Assembly: GCA_902168085.1 (NCBI GenBank)
Contig: CABHOP010000037.1
Span: 82,243 to 146,242 of the forward strand
Length of the DNA stretch: 64,000 nt
Direction: 5' to 3'
DNA from: an uncultured Bacteroides sp.
GTDB taxonomy: Bacteria > Bacteroidota > Bacteroidia > Chitinophagales > Chitinophagaceae
Part shown: positions 34,308-43,128 of the stretch, one piece after another
Layout of the letters: each line of letters starts with the position of its first letter
Numbering within the stretch: position 1 is the stretch's first letter
The notes under the pieces: model-generated
Database searches by the model: none
Seen by the model: the letters and a program-made list of their open reading frames with translations, nothing else
Told to the model about the DNA's origin: nothing
Made by a program: the position numbers and the translations under genes

Positions 34308-35354
34308 GTGGACGATATAAAACATTTCTTTAAAAACCTGTTTGAGCATTCAGACTTTCGCTCGTTTTGGCGCAGCGGTAGCTGGACAAAGTTCCACGGG
34401 TGGTTGTATATCATCAGCGACCTGATGGTATGGTCGGCCTATTTTGTCATACCCCTGCTCATATTGTTCTATGTTGTTACCAAGCGTCAGAAGGTACGGT
34501 TTAATAAACTCTATTTTCTCTTTGCTGCCTTTATACTTACCTGCGGTGCTACCTATTTTGTAGATGCACTTATGTTTTGGATGCCGGTATACAGGTTCAG
34601 TGCCTTGATGCGCTTTATAACAGGTGTTATCAGCTGGGTAACCGTATTCTATGTGTTTAAAATGTTGCCGGTAGCATTTTCACTACGCTCGCAGGAAGAT
34701 CTGGAAACCGAAATAAATAACCGCAAAAAGGTTGAGGAGAAAATAAAAGAAAAGAATGCCCTGCTGCTGGATGCAGAGAAAATAGCCAAACTGGCTTATA
34801 TACAATGGGATGTGATGAATGAGAAAGTAACCATGTCGGAAGCATCGAAGTATATATTCGATATGCCTGAGGATAAAGAGTTTAATCATTCCAACTTTAC
34901 CCAACTGATATACCCCGAAGATGTGAAACATCTGGAAAAGATGATAGATACCATCTTTATCAAAAAGCTGTTCCCCGATTTCTATTGCCGCATTGTAACC
35001 GGGAAGAATGAAGTGAAGCACCTGCTGGTGCGCGGTGAAGTAACGCTGAACAACGATGGCCTGATACAAACCATAAACGGTACGCTGCAGGATGTAACAG
35101 AGCAGCGTCTGTACATACAAAAAATACAGCTTCAAAACCAGAAGCTGAAAGACATAGCCTGGATACAATCGCACAAAGTGCGTAGCCCTGTGGCTACAAT
35201 TATGGGATTGATACAGCTATTTAATAAACAAGATGCGGCAGACCCTATTAATGAACAAGTGCTGGAAGGCATTATGGAAGCCGCCGAGAACCTGGACGAA
35301 GTGATAAAGGAAATAAATGGCAAAACCGAAACAATACATGAACTGGAACAATAA
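34308..35354 (+). CDS. sensor protein with ethylene-receptor-like membrane domain, PAS and a lone HisKA-like helix pair
   Basis: A 348-residue protein starting at GTG; no in-frame ATG precedes the membrane domain. Residues 33-125 contain three helices that match the plant and cyanobacterial ethylene-binding domain: IISDLMVWSAYFVIPL, FAAFILTCGATYF and a third helix. The key Asp (D38), Tyr (Y45), Pro (P49) and Cys (C79) are kept, but the second copper ligand, His in CGATH, is Tyr83. A coiled coil (125-155), a PAS domain (about 160-270) and a HisKA-like segment with H289 (SHKVRSPVATIMGL) follow. The protein ends without any ATPase domain. It may act as a sensor that is phosphorylated by, or signals to, another kinase. 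Confidence 0.82.
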   Translation: MDDIKHFFKNLFEHSDFRSFWRSGSWTKFHGWLYIISDLMVWSAYFVIPLLILFYVVTKRQKVRFNKLYFLFAAFILTCGATYFVDALMFWMPVYRFSALMRFITGVISWVTVFYVFKMLPVAFSLRSQEDLETEINNRKKVEEKIKEKNALLLDAEKIAKLAYIQWDVMNEKVTMSEASKYIFDMPEDKEFNHSNFTQLIYPEDVKHLEKMIDTIFIKKLFPDFYCRIVTGKNEVKHLLVRGEVTLNNDGLIQTINGTLQDVTEQRLYIQKIQLQNQKLKDIAWIQSHKVRSPVATIMGLIQLFNKQDAADPINEQVLEGIMEAAENLDEVIKEINGKTETIHELEQ

Positions 35355-35379
35355 AGGCAGCCAACCGGCTGCCTTTATT
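35350..35379 (+). terminator. terminator shared by the sensor and iscA ends
   Basis: A 13-bp perfect stem, AATAAAGGCAGCC with GGCTGCCTTTATT, and a 4-nt loop. It includes the sensor's stop codon and lies 26 bp from the convergent iscA stop. Followed by GTTATT on the plus strand; probably bidirectional. Confidence 0.7.
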
Positions 35380-35404
35380 GTTATTATATAACTGCATATA
35401 ATTA

Positions 35405-35731
35405 TTATACAGAGAAACTTTCACCACAACCGCAGGTGCGGCTGGCATTAGGATTGCTGAAGTGAAAGCCCTTACCATTCAGGCCATCTGAAAATTCAAG
35501 TGTAGTATCGCACAGGTACAGGAAGCTTTTCAGGTCTGTTACCAGTTTTATGCCATGGTCTTCAAATACCTGGTCGTTGGGCTGAGATTCATTATCGAAA
35601 TCGAGCTTGTACGACAGGCCGGAACAACCGCCACCTACTACGCCTACCCTAAGAAAGTATGTATCATCCAATTCAGCGTCTTTACGCAGTTGGTGAATCT
35701 TTTCTTTTGCCTTCTCACTAATATATATCAT
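35405..35731 (-). CDS. iscA: IscA/SufA/ErpA-type iron-sulfur carrier
   Basis: A 108-residue A-type carrier that receives Fe-S clusters and passes them to apo-proteins. The three ligand cysteines are present: GGGCSGLSY (first) and the C-terminal pair in ASRTCGCGESF. The domain starts IYISEKAKEKIHQL. It is the third gene of the iscS-iscU-iscA run, 97 bp after iscU. It could equally be named erpA or sufA; the operon context favours iscA. Confidence 0.92.
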   Translation of the reverse strand: MIYISEKAKEKIHQLRKDAELDDTYFLRVGVVGGGCSGLSYKLDFDNESQPNDQVFEDHGIKLVTDLKSFLYLCDTTLEFSDGLNGKGFHFSNPNASRTCGCGESFSV

Positions 35732-35828
35732 ACAATAAGATTTATGGAAGTGGCTAATTTATTACCTTCTCACCACCCTTAACCCACTAATGCTAAACCA
35801 CTTATAAGCTTGATTGTCCTGATTGTTA

Positions 35829-36245
35829 TTAATGTTTTTTCTCTTCAAGCTCCAGTGCAGGCATACCGTTTTTTACGCGGTAGTCGTTGATAGCCGCCTT
35901 GATAGCATCTTCGGCCAATACAGAGCAGTGAATTTTTACAGGAGGCAGGTTCAGTTCTTCTACGATATCCATATTATCTATCGTTAGCGCCTGGTCCACA
36001 GTCTTACCTTTCAGCCATTCTGTAGCCAGTGATGATGACGCGATAGCAGAACCGCAACCGAATGTTTTGAACTTAGCATCGCTGATAACGCCGGTTGCTT
36101 CGTCTACCTCTATCTGCAGGCGCATAACGTCGCCGCATTCAGGGGCCCCTACCAGGCCGGTACCAACGTTGTTTTTGCTTTTATCAAGCGTACCCACATT
36201 CTTGGGGTGCGTATAGTGATCTATTAATTTTTCTGAATATGCCAT
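35829..36245 (-). CDS. iscU: iron-sulfur cluster scaffold IscU
   Basis: A 138-residue scaffold on which IscS-derived sulfur and iron are assembled. The three conserved cysteines occur in APECGDVM (with the conserved Asp), FGCGSAIASSS and the LPPVKIHCSVLAEDA block, which is also the HscA recognition motif. The start MAYSEKLIDHYTHPKNVG is canonical. It lies 33 bp downstream of iscS. hscA, hscB and fdx are not adjacent. Confidence 0.96.
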   Translation of the reverse strand: MAYSEKLIDHYTHPKNVGTLDKSKNNVGTGLVGAPECGDVMRLQIEVDEATGVISDAKFKTFGCGSAIASSSLATEWLKGKTVDQALTIDNMDIVEELNLPPVKIHCSVLAEDAIKAAINDYRVKNGMPALELEEKKH

Positions 36246-36278
36246 GATTATATTGTTTTTAATTGGGTGTTGTAGTGA

Positions 36279-37499
36279 TTAATGGTGTGCCCACTCTATC
36301 GAATTAAGGTCTATACCTTCTTTGAACATTTCCCACAGCGGGCTCATTTCGCGCAGTTTCAATACTGTTTCCGATATAGCTTTGATGGTATAATCAATTT
36401 GTTCATCGGTAGTGAAACGGCCCAGGCCGAAACGCAGTGAGCTATGTGCCAGGTCATCGCCCAGGCCCAGTGCTTTCAGCACATAAGAAGGCTCCAGCGA
36501 TGCTGATGTACAAGCCGAACCGCTCGATAGGGCGATATTTTTATTAAAGCCCATCATCAGGCCTTCGCCCTCTACATATTTAAATGATATATTAGCTACG
36601 TGTGGTAAGCGATGTTCACGGTTGCCATTCACATACGCTTCTTCCAGTTGCATCAGGCCGGCTTCCAGCCTGTCGCGCATTTTGCTCAGGCGTTGTCCTT
36701 CGGCTTCCATTTCGTTCATGCATATTTCGCAAGCCTTACCAAAGCCTACTATGCCCGGTACATTCATAGTGCCGCTGCGCATACCACGCTCGTGGCCACC
36801 GCCATCCATCTGGGCAGTTACCTTTACACGCGGGCTTTTACGGCGTACATATAATGCGCCCACGCCTTTAGGGCCATACATTTTGTGTGCGCTGAAGGCC
36901 ATTAGGTCTATACCATCGGCATTTACATCCACAGGTACTTTACCCACAGCCTGGGTGCCATCTGTAAAGAACAGTACACCGTGCTTACGGGCTATTTTGC
37001 TTATTTCACGGATGGGCTGTATCACGCCTATCTCGTTATTGCCATACATAATGGCTATCAATATCGTCTTATCTGTAATGGCTTTTTCCAGCTCATTCAG
37101 GTCTATCAGGCCATCGGCAGCTACCGGCAGGTAAGTAACCTGTCCGCCCAGTTTTTCAATATGCTTGCAGGTATCCAGCACAGCTTTGTGCTCTGTAGTA
37201 CAGGTAATGATATGGTTACCCCTCGATGCATACATTTCAAACACACCTTTTATTGCAAGGTTATCCGCTTCTGTAGCACCGGAAGTAAATATGATTTCCT
37301 TAGGATCCGCACCAATAAGTTTAGCTACCTGTTCACGTGCATAATCTACAGCTTCTTCAGCGGTCCACCCAAAAGAGTGGTTGCGGCTGGCAGCATTACC
37401 AAATTTCTCGGTGAAATAAGGCAGCATGGCATCCACTACGCGTGGATCGCATGGTGTTGTAGCATTATTGTCCAGATATATGGGCAATTTTAATTCCAT
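36279..37499 (-). CDS. iscS: cysteine desulfurase IscS
   Basis: A 406-residue PLP enzyme that supplies persulfide sulfur to IscU and to tRNA thiolation. The start is [21 protein letters not shown]. The cofactor Lys is in [18 protein letters not shown] near residue 206. The active-site Cys is in [16 protein letters not shown] on the long loop of group I desulfurases. The C-terminal tail matches the IscU-binding end. It is first in the isc operon, with promoter TTG-N22-TAACTTTG at 37561-37529. No IscR repressor gene is nearby. Confidence 0.97.
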   Translation of the reverse strand: MELKLPIYLDNNATTPCDPRVVDAMLPYFTEKFGNAASRNHSFGWTAEEAVDYAREQVAKLIGADPKEIIFTSGATEADNLAIKGVFEMYASRGNHIITCTTEHKAVLDTCKHIEKLGGQVTYLPVAADGLIDLNELEKAITDKTILIAIMYGNNEIGVIQPIREISKIARKHGVLFFTDGTQAVGKVPVDVNADGIDLMAFSAHKMYGPKGVGALYVRRKSPRVKVTAQMDGGGHERGMRSGTMNVPGIVGFGKACEICMNEMEAEGQRLSKMRDRLEAGLMQLEEAYVNGNREHRLPHVANISFKYVEGEGLMMGFNKNIALSSGSACTSASLEPSYVLKALGLGDDLAHSSLRFGLGRFTTDEQIDYTIKAISETVLKLREMSPLWEMFKEGIDLNSIEWAHH

Positions 37500-37528
37500 A
37501 ATATTTATAACCCTCTGTTTAATTTCAA

Positions 37529-37561
37529 CAAAGTTAAGCCAATTGTGCTATTTTGGGGCAA
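37529..37561 (-). promoter_or_regulatory. isc operon promoter
   Basis: On the minus strand TTG (37561-37559), 22 nt, TAACTTTG (37536-37529), then about 30 nt to the iscS start. The spacing matches the mnmG promoter. Confidence 0.55.
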
Positions 37562-37610
37562 TAAATAGCATATTAGCTGTTAATATGTCTATTTGTAAAA
37601 GCTATCTCAA

Positions 37611-38012
37611 ATGTTGCGTATAGAACACTTAGGTATTGCAGTAAAAAATCTTGCTGCCTCCATTCCACTTTTCGAACAACTGCTTAATACTCCGTGCTAT
37701 AAGACAGAAATAGTGGAATCAGAAGGTGTGAATACCGCATTTTTCAGTATCGGCGAATCAAAAGTAGAGCTACTGGAAGCTACTAAAGAAGGCAGCCCTA
37801 TAGAAAAGTTTATATCTAAGAAGGGAGAAGGCATACACCACGTAGCCTTTGAAGTAGAAAATATTGAGGCAGAAATGAAGCGACTGGCTGCACTGGGTTT
37901 TGAACTGCTGAATGAAACACCTAAAAAAGGTGCAGATAACAAACTGGTTTGTTTCCTGCACCCTAAAACTACAAATGGCATGCTGGTAGAGCTATGCCAG
38001 GAAATACGTTAG
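37611..38012 (+). CDS. mce: methylmalonyl-CoA epimerase
   Basis: A 133-residue vicinal-oxygen-chelate metalloenzyme interconverting (R)- and (S)-methylmalonyl-CoA in propionate/succinyl-CoA metabolism. It is made of two beta-alpha-beta-beta-beta modules. Metal ligands are expected from the His of IEHLGIAVKNL, the His of EGIHHVAFEVENIE near residue 82 and the Glu near the end (MLVELCQE). The length is standard. The mutase subunits are not in the window. Its stop shares 4 bases with the convergent Wzz-like gene. Confidence 0.93.
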   Translation: MLRIEHLGIAVKNLAASIPLFEQLLNTPCYKTEIVESEGVNTAFFSIGESKVELLEATKEGSPIEKFISKKGEGIHHVAFEVENIEAEMKRLAALGFELLNETPKKGADNKLVCFLHPKTTNGMLVELCQEIR

Positions 38013-38890
38013 TCTTTGAATTTTATAGCCGGTATCACAAAGGCTGCCAGAACTGTATATAAGAACAGGCCTAAAGCAATGCCGATGGCCAAAAATATTA
38101 CGATTGATTTTTGGGCCGCAGTAGATACGATGGCATCATCTATCACTACCAGTCCCGATGGCATCCGTTGTTTACGGAGCAATTCTTGCTTACGCTTATA
38201 CAACTCATAAGAAAACTCAAGGGTGGAGCCGGAGGATTTCTCGGTTTTATCATCAAGGGCAGCATTAGTAGTAGTAGCATTGCCAACTATAATGCCCCTG
38301 CGGCTAAGACTATCTATAGCACGCATTTCTTTATCTATATAGTCCAGCTCTTCCTGGTTTTCCAGCAATTTCACACGTTTTCTATCAGCCATATACTCGT
38401 TACCCGTTTCCAGGAATAGCATGATACCATCCTGTAGCTTCCGTATCTTGCTGCTATCGTCCACCGTTATATTTACCATAAAGGGTATGCGGTCTGTATT
38501 CAGGTCTTTACGCAGGTCTTCACCAAGTATGTTCGTACCTTCAACATGTGCCAGTGTTTTAGCTGTTTCTAAAGGCACCTGCAGTATGGTGGCCACTTTA
38601 TCATATTGCTTCCTGCTTACCAGTGTATTTATTTTAGCAAGCCGGTCACCATATATTTTACGTACCAGCTCATCATACATCACAGTAAAAGAAGCCTTGT
38701 AATAACCGGCATCGCTACTGTATTTGATAAGCATAGGTGTAATGCCTATCATCATGCATACAATGAACAATACAATATTCCTGCGGATACTTACAAAGAA
38801 CAGGTGTATCAGCCTTATGGTCTTATAATATATAGATTGGGTTTGCGATTGAAAATCTTTATCAGAATTGCCTGCTGGCGTGGTTTGCAT
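38009..38890 (-). CDS. Wzz-like chain-length or tyrosine-kinase-adaptor protein
   Basis: A 293-residue inner-membrane protein from the ATG at 38890 (MQTTPAGNSDKDFQSQTQ). It has the Wzz architecture. A first transmembrane helix (FIVCMMIGITPMLIKY) is followed by a periplasmic coiled region (LENQEELDYIDKEMRAIDSLS, ELYKRKQELLRKQRMPSG). A second helix (SIVIFLAIGIALGLFLYTVLAAF) is near the C-terminus. No fused kinase domain is present. It probably sets polysaccharide length or assists export for nearby glycan genes. The longer frame from 38929 would overlap the divergent small gene. Confidence 0.85.
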   Translation of the reverse strand: MQTTPAGNSDKDFQSQTQSIYYKTIRLIHLFFVSIRRNIVLFIVCMMIGITPMLIKYSSDAGYYKASFTVMYDELVRKIYGDRLAKINTLVSRKQYDKVATILQVPLETAKTLAHVEGTNILGEDLRKDLNTDRIPFMVNITVDDSSKIRKLQDGIMLFLETGNEYMADRKRVKLLENQEELDYIDKEMRAIDSLSRRGIIVGNATTTNAALDDKTEKSSGSTLEFSYELYKRKQELLRKQRMPSGLVVIDDAIVSTAAQKSIVIFLAIGIALGLFLYTVLAAFVIPAIKFKD

Positions 38891-38928
38891 AGCGTGTATT
38901 TGTGGTAAAAATAAAATGTATTTACACA

Positions 38929-39093
38929 ATGTTCAAAAAACATACCGATTCGTCGGGAAAAATTGGCCTGATATGTGCTGATATAGTTAGAATACCGTAT
39001 TTTTATTGTCCGCCGTTTATCATTGCCATTCTTTATACCCTTCCGTTAATACCTAAGTTTATCCTTTGCCCATACTTTTTTCTGAAGCTTTAA
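38929..39093 (+). CDS. possible small membrane protein
   Basis: A 54-codon frame starting MFKKHTDSSGKIGLICADIV, with a hydrophobic C-terminal half (IPYFYCPPFIIAILYTLPLIP) able to span the membrane once. It ends 12 bp before the nucleotidyltransferase gene, which suits translational coupling. No family is recognised. It could be a chance frame in the divergent promoter gap. Confidence 0.35.
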   Translation: MFKKHTDSSGKIGLICADIVRIPYFYCPPFIIAILYTLPLIPKFILCPYFFLKL

Positions 39094-39105
39094 AGAGCTA
39101 GGACT

Positions 39106-40035
39106 ATGCAGGCACCCCAGGAAAAACCGATTGTAAAAGAAGCCATTCTTAAAACGCTTCAATACTTCCATTATTTTAAGCACCCGTTGTATCCCGAAGA
39201 AATTTTCAGGTTTCTTGGTACGGACATCTCTATAAAAGCATTGTTATCACTACTTGGTGAAATGGTAGCAGATGGTATGATATACACGCATCGTAACTAT
39301 TATACGCTGCAGGATGACGAAACACTGGTAGGCAGAAGAGAAGAAGGTGCATGGCGGGCTCAGCAATTGATGACTAAAGCATACAACTCTGCAAGGCTTA
39401 TTGCACGCTTCCCTTTTGTAAAAAGCGTTTGTATATCAGGTTCTCTATCCAAAGGGTACGCAAATGAAAAATCAGATATCGACCTCTTCATTATTACAGA
39501 TGAAAAGCGCCTGTGGATATGCCGCACTTTTCTGCACCTGTTCAAAAAATTCACATTCGTGTTGGGAAGGGAACATTCGTTTTGTATGAACTATTTCATA
39601 GACGAATCGCGATTGCATATAGAAGAACAAAACATTTTTACTGCTACAGAGCTGGCCACGCTTTTGCCTGTATATAATAAGGCAACACATGGCGAACTGA
39701 TCAGTGCCAATAAATGCTGGTTGGTAAAAACATTTCCTAATGCCTGTTGGGATGATGAAACACCCTGCGTAACAGAGGATCATAATAGCTTTATAAGAAG
39801 TATAGCCGAAGGACTGCTGAATGTGCTGATGCCACGCCAGGTAAACCTGCTACTTATGAAGCTAACTGATAGCTGGTGGCGCTACAAATGGAACCGCCGC
39901 AATTATCCCATGCACGAATACGACTTGGCGATGAAAACGAAATGGTATGTATCTAAAAACCATCCACTCAATTATCAGAAGAAGGTGCTAAAGGAAATGA
40001 AATTTCAACCGGCACAGCTTACGCCGGCTACTTAG
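39106..40035 (+). CDS. nucleotidyltransferase-fold protein
   Basis: A 309-residue protein. Residues 1-85 form a winged-helix-like region (AILKTLQYFHYFKHPLYPEEIFRFLG). The Pol-beta nucleotidyltransferase core (about 105-190) has SGSLSKGYANEKSDIDLFIIT, giving G-S-x(10)-D-x-D with both catalytic Asp. The C-terminal half is helical (LMKLTDSWWRYKWNRRNYPMHEYDLAMKTKWYVSKNHP). Related proteins are uncharacterised and often sit beside methyltransferases and radical SAM genes, as here. Its 3' end overlaps the convergent methyltransferase by 8 bp. Activity on a protein, RNA or small molecule cannot be told. Confidence 0.8.
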   Translation: MQAPQEKPIVKEAILKTLQYFHYFKHPLYPEEIFRFLGTDISIKALLSLLGEMVADGMIYTHRNYYTLQDDETLVGRREEGAWRAQQLMTKAYNSARLIARFPFVKSVCISGSLSKGYANEKSDIDLFIITDEKRLWICRTFLHLFKKFTFVLGREHSFCMNYFIDESRLHIEEQNIFTATELATLLPVYNKATHGELISANKCWLVKTFPNACWDDETPCVTEDHNSFIRSIAEGLLNVLMPRQVNLLLMKLTDSWWRYKWNRRNYPMHEYDLAMKTKWYVSKNHPLNYQKKVLKEMKFQPAQLTPAT

Positions 40036-40732
40036 CCCGGCACCACCATTGCAATACACTACGATTGAAAAAACCGGGGTATAATTTTTTATAGCCTGCT
40101 TTTTTCAGGTCTTTTACAGAATGATGAAAATAGTATTGGCTCATTTGCGGAAAGCATATACTGCTGTAATAGGCTTCACTGCGCTGGCGTGCTGCGAGCG
40201 TATCATCATAAAATATAGAATCGACCAGGTGTATTTCGCCATTTGTACTTAACATGGGAAGCAATCGTTCTGTCAACATGTATAGATCAGGAAAATACTG
40301 ACAGCTGGCGCTTAAAAGTATTATATCTGCAGGTGCTATGGGCAATGCATCTTTCATGATGTCGGCATAATACCATTTAAGGGTATTATTAGTGCCAAAC
40401 ACTTTTTCTGCTTGTTGAAGCTCTGTTAGGTTAAGATCTACCCCATGCATGCCATATCCCTGCTCGTACAATGCATGTGTCATCCATCCATTGCCGCAGC
40501 CTACATCTATAATAGTGGCAGCTTTATTTTTAAACCGCGCATGCAAGTATTTTAGCAGGCGTTCCAGGTTTTGTTTGCGTATATCCCACTCCTGCTTATA
40601 TGGGCTGTTTGTATCGGTATCGGGTAGTTGCAACAGTACATTGTCCGGCATGACGCGGCCTTCCTTATCCCTTACTTTTATATAGAGAGATTCCTTTTCG
40701 GTATAAAGTAAAGGGTCGCTTACAATAATCAT
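40028..40732 (-). CDS. class I SAM-dependent methyltransferase (first)
   Basis: A 234-residue methyltransferase. Motif I is ATIIDVGCGNGWMTHALYEQG near residue 75, followed by GVDLNLTELQQAEK (motif II acidic residue), DIILLSASCQYFPDL (motif IV) and an LPMLSTNGEIHLVDSIF region. An N-terminal extension of about 60 residues holds a KVRDKEGRVMPDN segment. The substrate is not predictable. It is the last of three genes packed on this strand: radical SAM, methyltransferase, methyltransferase. Confidence 0.87.
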   Translation of the reverse strand: MIIVSDPLLYTEKESLYIKVRDKEGRVMPDNVLLQLPDTDTNSPYKQEWDIRKQNLERLLKYLHARFKNKAATIIDVGCGNGWMTHALYEQGYGMHGVDLNLTELQQAEKVFGTNNTLKWYYADIMKDALPIAPADIILLSASCQYFPDLYMLTERLLPMLSTNGEIHLVDSIFYDDTLAARQRSEAYYSSICFPQMSQYYFHHSVKDLKKAGYKKLYPGFFNRSVLQWWCRAK

Positions 40733-40741
40733 AACAACTAC

Positions 40742-41548
40742 TTATCGTTTTTGCATTGTTATCATGCAATAATCGCCCCACCTGTTGAAAGGATATGTCT
40801 TCCGGAGGCGTTTTTCTATTTTTTCCAACATAGCAAAAACCTTCGGGTGCTTTTCTACAAATTGCTCTATATAAGGCGGGGGTACTGCGAGCGATAAAGA
40901 CTTTAAAGACAATAACTCAAAGCTCTTTTGCAGCCTGGTTGTTACATAAGAAGGGTTGTAATAATAACATTGAAAATACACACCCTCAAGATGCGCGCTT
41001 GTACCATTTTTTGCGAACCTTCTGAAGGCTGTTTTAAAATAGCCCTTAAAGAGCATTAACAAATCCCATGGGCATACCTTTGGCATGATTACCAATGTGA
41101 ACCGGCCACCGGGCTTCAATAGCTTTTCAATATCGAACAATACTTTTTCCAGGTGTTGCGTACAATTGAGGCCACCAAAATTGGAATAGATATAATCAAA
41201 CTGCCTGCCTTGGATATGTTCTAATTCATTGAAAGAGCATTTCAATGTTTCAATCTTGTCATTTAGTTGTAACGCATTCACTTTTTCGCGTAGCTGTTTC
41301 AGCATACCATCTGCATTGTCGGTAGCCAATATATTATAGCCGCGTTTAGCAAAGTATACGGAATCGGTGCCCGTACCACAATTAAGCTCCAGTATCTGTG
41401 CATTAGGCTGCAGGTATTGCAGTATTTCTTCGCGTACCTGCTCCCTTGCCCATACAGTTATTTTGTTACTATCGTATATAGCATCAAAATGGCCCGACTG
41501 GCGTGAAAACGCTTCATTTACTTCTGCTTCCTGCTGCAATGAATGCAT
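40742..41548 (-). CDS. class I SAM-dependent methyltransferase (second)
   Basis: A 268-residue methyltransferase. Motif I AQILELNCGTGTDSVYFAKRG is near residue 55, then ILATDNADGMLKQL (motif II) and FDYIYSNFGGLNCTQHL (motif IV), with LLKPGGRFTLVIMPKVCPWDLLMLF after. The long C-terminal insertion (GYFKTAFRRFAKNGTSAHL) and the tail SLAVPPPYIEQFVEKHPKVFAMLEKIEKRLRKTYPFNRWGDYCMI may bind a bulky substrate such as a lipid-linked sugar. It begins 1 bp after the radical SAM stop. Confidence 0.88.
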   Translation of the reverse strand: MHSLQQEAEVNEAFSRQSGHFDAIYDSNKITVWAREQVREEILQYLQPNAQILELNCGTGTDSVYFAKRGYNILATDNADGMLKQLREKVNALQLNDKIETLKCSFNELEHIQGRQFDYIYSNFGGLNCTQHLEKVLFDIEKLLKPGGRFTLVIMPKVCPWDLLMLFKGYFKTAFRRFAKNGTSAHLEGVYFQCYYYNPSYVTTRLQKSFELLSLKSLSLAVPPPYIEQFVEKHPKVFAMLEKIEKRLRKTYPFNRWGDYCMITMQKR

Positions 41549-41549
41549 A

Positions 41550-43001
41550 CTACAATAGTTTGTTCAATAATCTTTTCTGCTGCTTTTCCCTTATAAAATA
41601 ATACGGCCATTTCAGCGCTGTATAGGCATCTGCTGTACTCAATGCCGCTGGATGCTTTAAAATATTTTTAGCTTTTAGCCCCGCTGTAGCTTTTCTGAAC
41701 AGGGCATGTACATAGCGATGTAGTTGTTTATAAAAATCCGGTTTGTATGTGTTTTGAAACATCAGTGCCAGTTCGTCGCTGTCCGTCCAGTTGGTTTTTT
41801 CACCCAGTTGTTCGCGCACTTTTTCATAAAACTTTGTTCCGGGCAATGGATAAGATACAGAGATGCCAATATCTGCAGGCACCAGCTTCTTTACCATTTC
41901 CAGTGTCAGTTGTATATCCTCCATCGTTTCACCCAGGTAGCCGAATTGCAGGAAGAAGGCAGGTTTGATGCCATATTGCTTTAGCAACTTTGTAGATTCG
42001 GCTATTTGTTCTATGGTTGTGCCTTTATCCATGGCATCAAGTATGCGTTGCGACCCGCTTTCAGCACCCATCCACACATTATCGCATCCCGCATCAGCCA
42101 ATGACTGTATCTGTTCATCTTTCAGCAACAGGTCGGCGCGCGACTGTATCTTGAATTTAAACTGCAACGCTTCTGCTTTCACCAGCTCGGCAAATCGTTT
42201 CACCCATCCTGGTTTTAACCCAAATATATCATCGCAGAACCAAATATGGTCAAAATGATATTTATTGTATAATTGCTTTAATTCTTTTACTACATTTTCC
42301 GGTGAGCGGGCGTTGTACCTGTTCCCATATATAGGTTTTGCGCACCAGTTGCATTTATATGGACAGCCGCGTGTAGTGCCCATATTCATAGAAAAGTATC
42401 CGTTGCTTTGCAGCCATGCCTGCCTGTATTTTTCTACATCTACCAAATCCCAGGCAGGAAATGGCAGGCTGTCCAGGTCTGTCTTTACCGGCCTTACAGC
42501 AGTGCGTACGGTATGTCCATCTTGCCTGTAAGCTATACCATTGATGCTTGTCCAATCTTCCTTTCCTGCTTTCAGCATATCTGCTATTTCCAGCAAGGTG
42601 TTTTCTGCTTCGCCAATAATAATACAGTTGGCGCTATGGTCCAGGTATTTATCAAAGTGGTCGGTAGAGTCTGAAGAAGATACGATTACCTTACACCCAT
42701 ATTGGCTGGCCATTTCACTCATCCGGAAGGCAGCCTCACGCATATTGGTAAGGCACATCTTTGTGAGGTAATTAAAGCCATCATCATATATGGCCAGTAT
42801 ATCCGGTTTTACAGACTGCAAAACCTGCTCCAGTGTTTCTGGTCCTTCTGCAAACATTACATCGTGCAGGTACACCTCATAGCCATGCTCCCTGAGTAGT
42901 GCAGCAGCATATATAGTGCCCAATGGCGCATATGGCTGCATGATGCGCCACTGCTTGGGGTCATACCTTAAAAAATAGGAGTGTGTAAATAATACCTTCA
43001 T
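41550..43001 (-). CDS. B12-binding-domain radical SAM protein
   Basis: A 483-residue enzyme. Residues 1-150 are a cobalamin-binding-like Rossmann domain (YAPLGTIYAAALLREHGYEVYLHDV). The radical SAM barrel carries the 4Fe-4S motif CPYKCNWC near residues 213-220 (Cx3Cx2C) after TTRG. WFCDDIFGLK, GAESGSQRILDAMDKG and FGYLGETMEDIQLTLEMV follow. This class includes methylases and rearranging or cyclising enzymes acting on unactivated carbons. Together with the two methyltransferases it forms a compact unit. Start MKVLFTHSYFLRY. Confidence 0.9.
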   Translation of the reverse strand: MKVLFTHSYFLRYDPKQWRIMQPYAPLGTIYAAALLREHGYEVYLHDVMFAEGPETLEQVLQSVKPDILAIYDDGFNYLTKMCLTNMREAAFRMSEMASQYGCKVIVSSSDSTDHFDKYLDHSANCIIIGEAENTLLEIADMLKAGKEDWTSINGIAYRQDGHTVRTAVRPVKTDLDSLPFPAWDLVDVEKYRQAWLQSNGYFSMNMGTTRGCPYKCNWCAKPIYGNRYNARSPENVVKELKQLYNKYHFDHIWFCDDIFGLKPGWVKRFAELVKAEALQFKFKIQSRADLLLKDEQIQSLADAGCDNVWMGAESGSQRILDAMDKGTTIEQIAESTKLLKQYGIKPAFFLQFGYLGETMEDIQLTLEMVKKLVPADIGISVSYPLPGTKFYEKVREQLGEKTNWTDSDELALMFQNTYKPDFYKQLHRYVHALFRKATAGLKAKNILKHPAALSTADAYTALKWPYYFIREKQQKRLLNKLL

Positions 43002-43128
43002 GTATCGCTCGCGCAGCTAAATCCTGTTATCATAAAATTAATGCAATAAAACATAATAGTTTTTGATAACGCTTGCCGGCCTAACTATTTAGATGATGAA
43101 TCAGGAAAAGCAGGGGATGAGTGTGTAA

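Noticed and set aside
37330..37350. CACGTG core inside iscS and others (3050, 19974, 20225, 33950, 52953, 61426)
   Set aside because: Only the central six bases match; the flanking TGTTn/nAACA needed for parS is missing.
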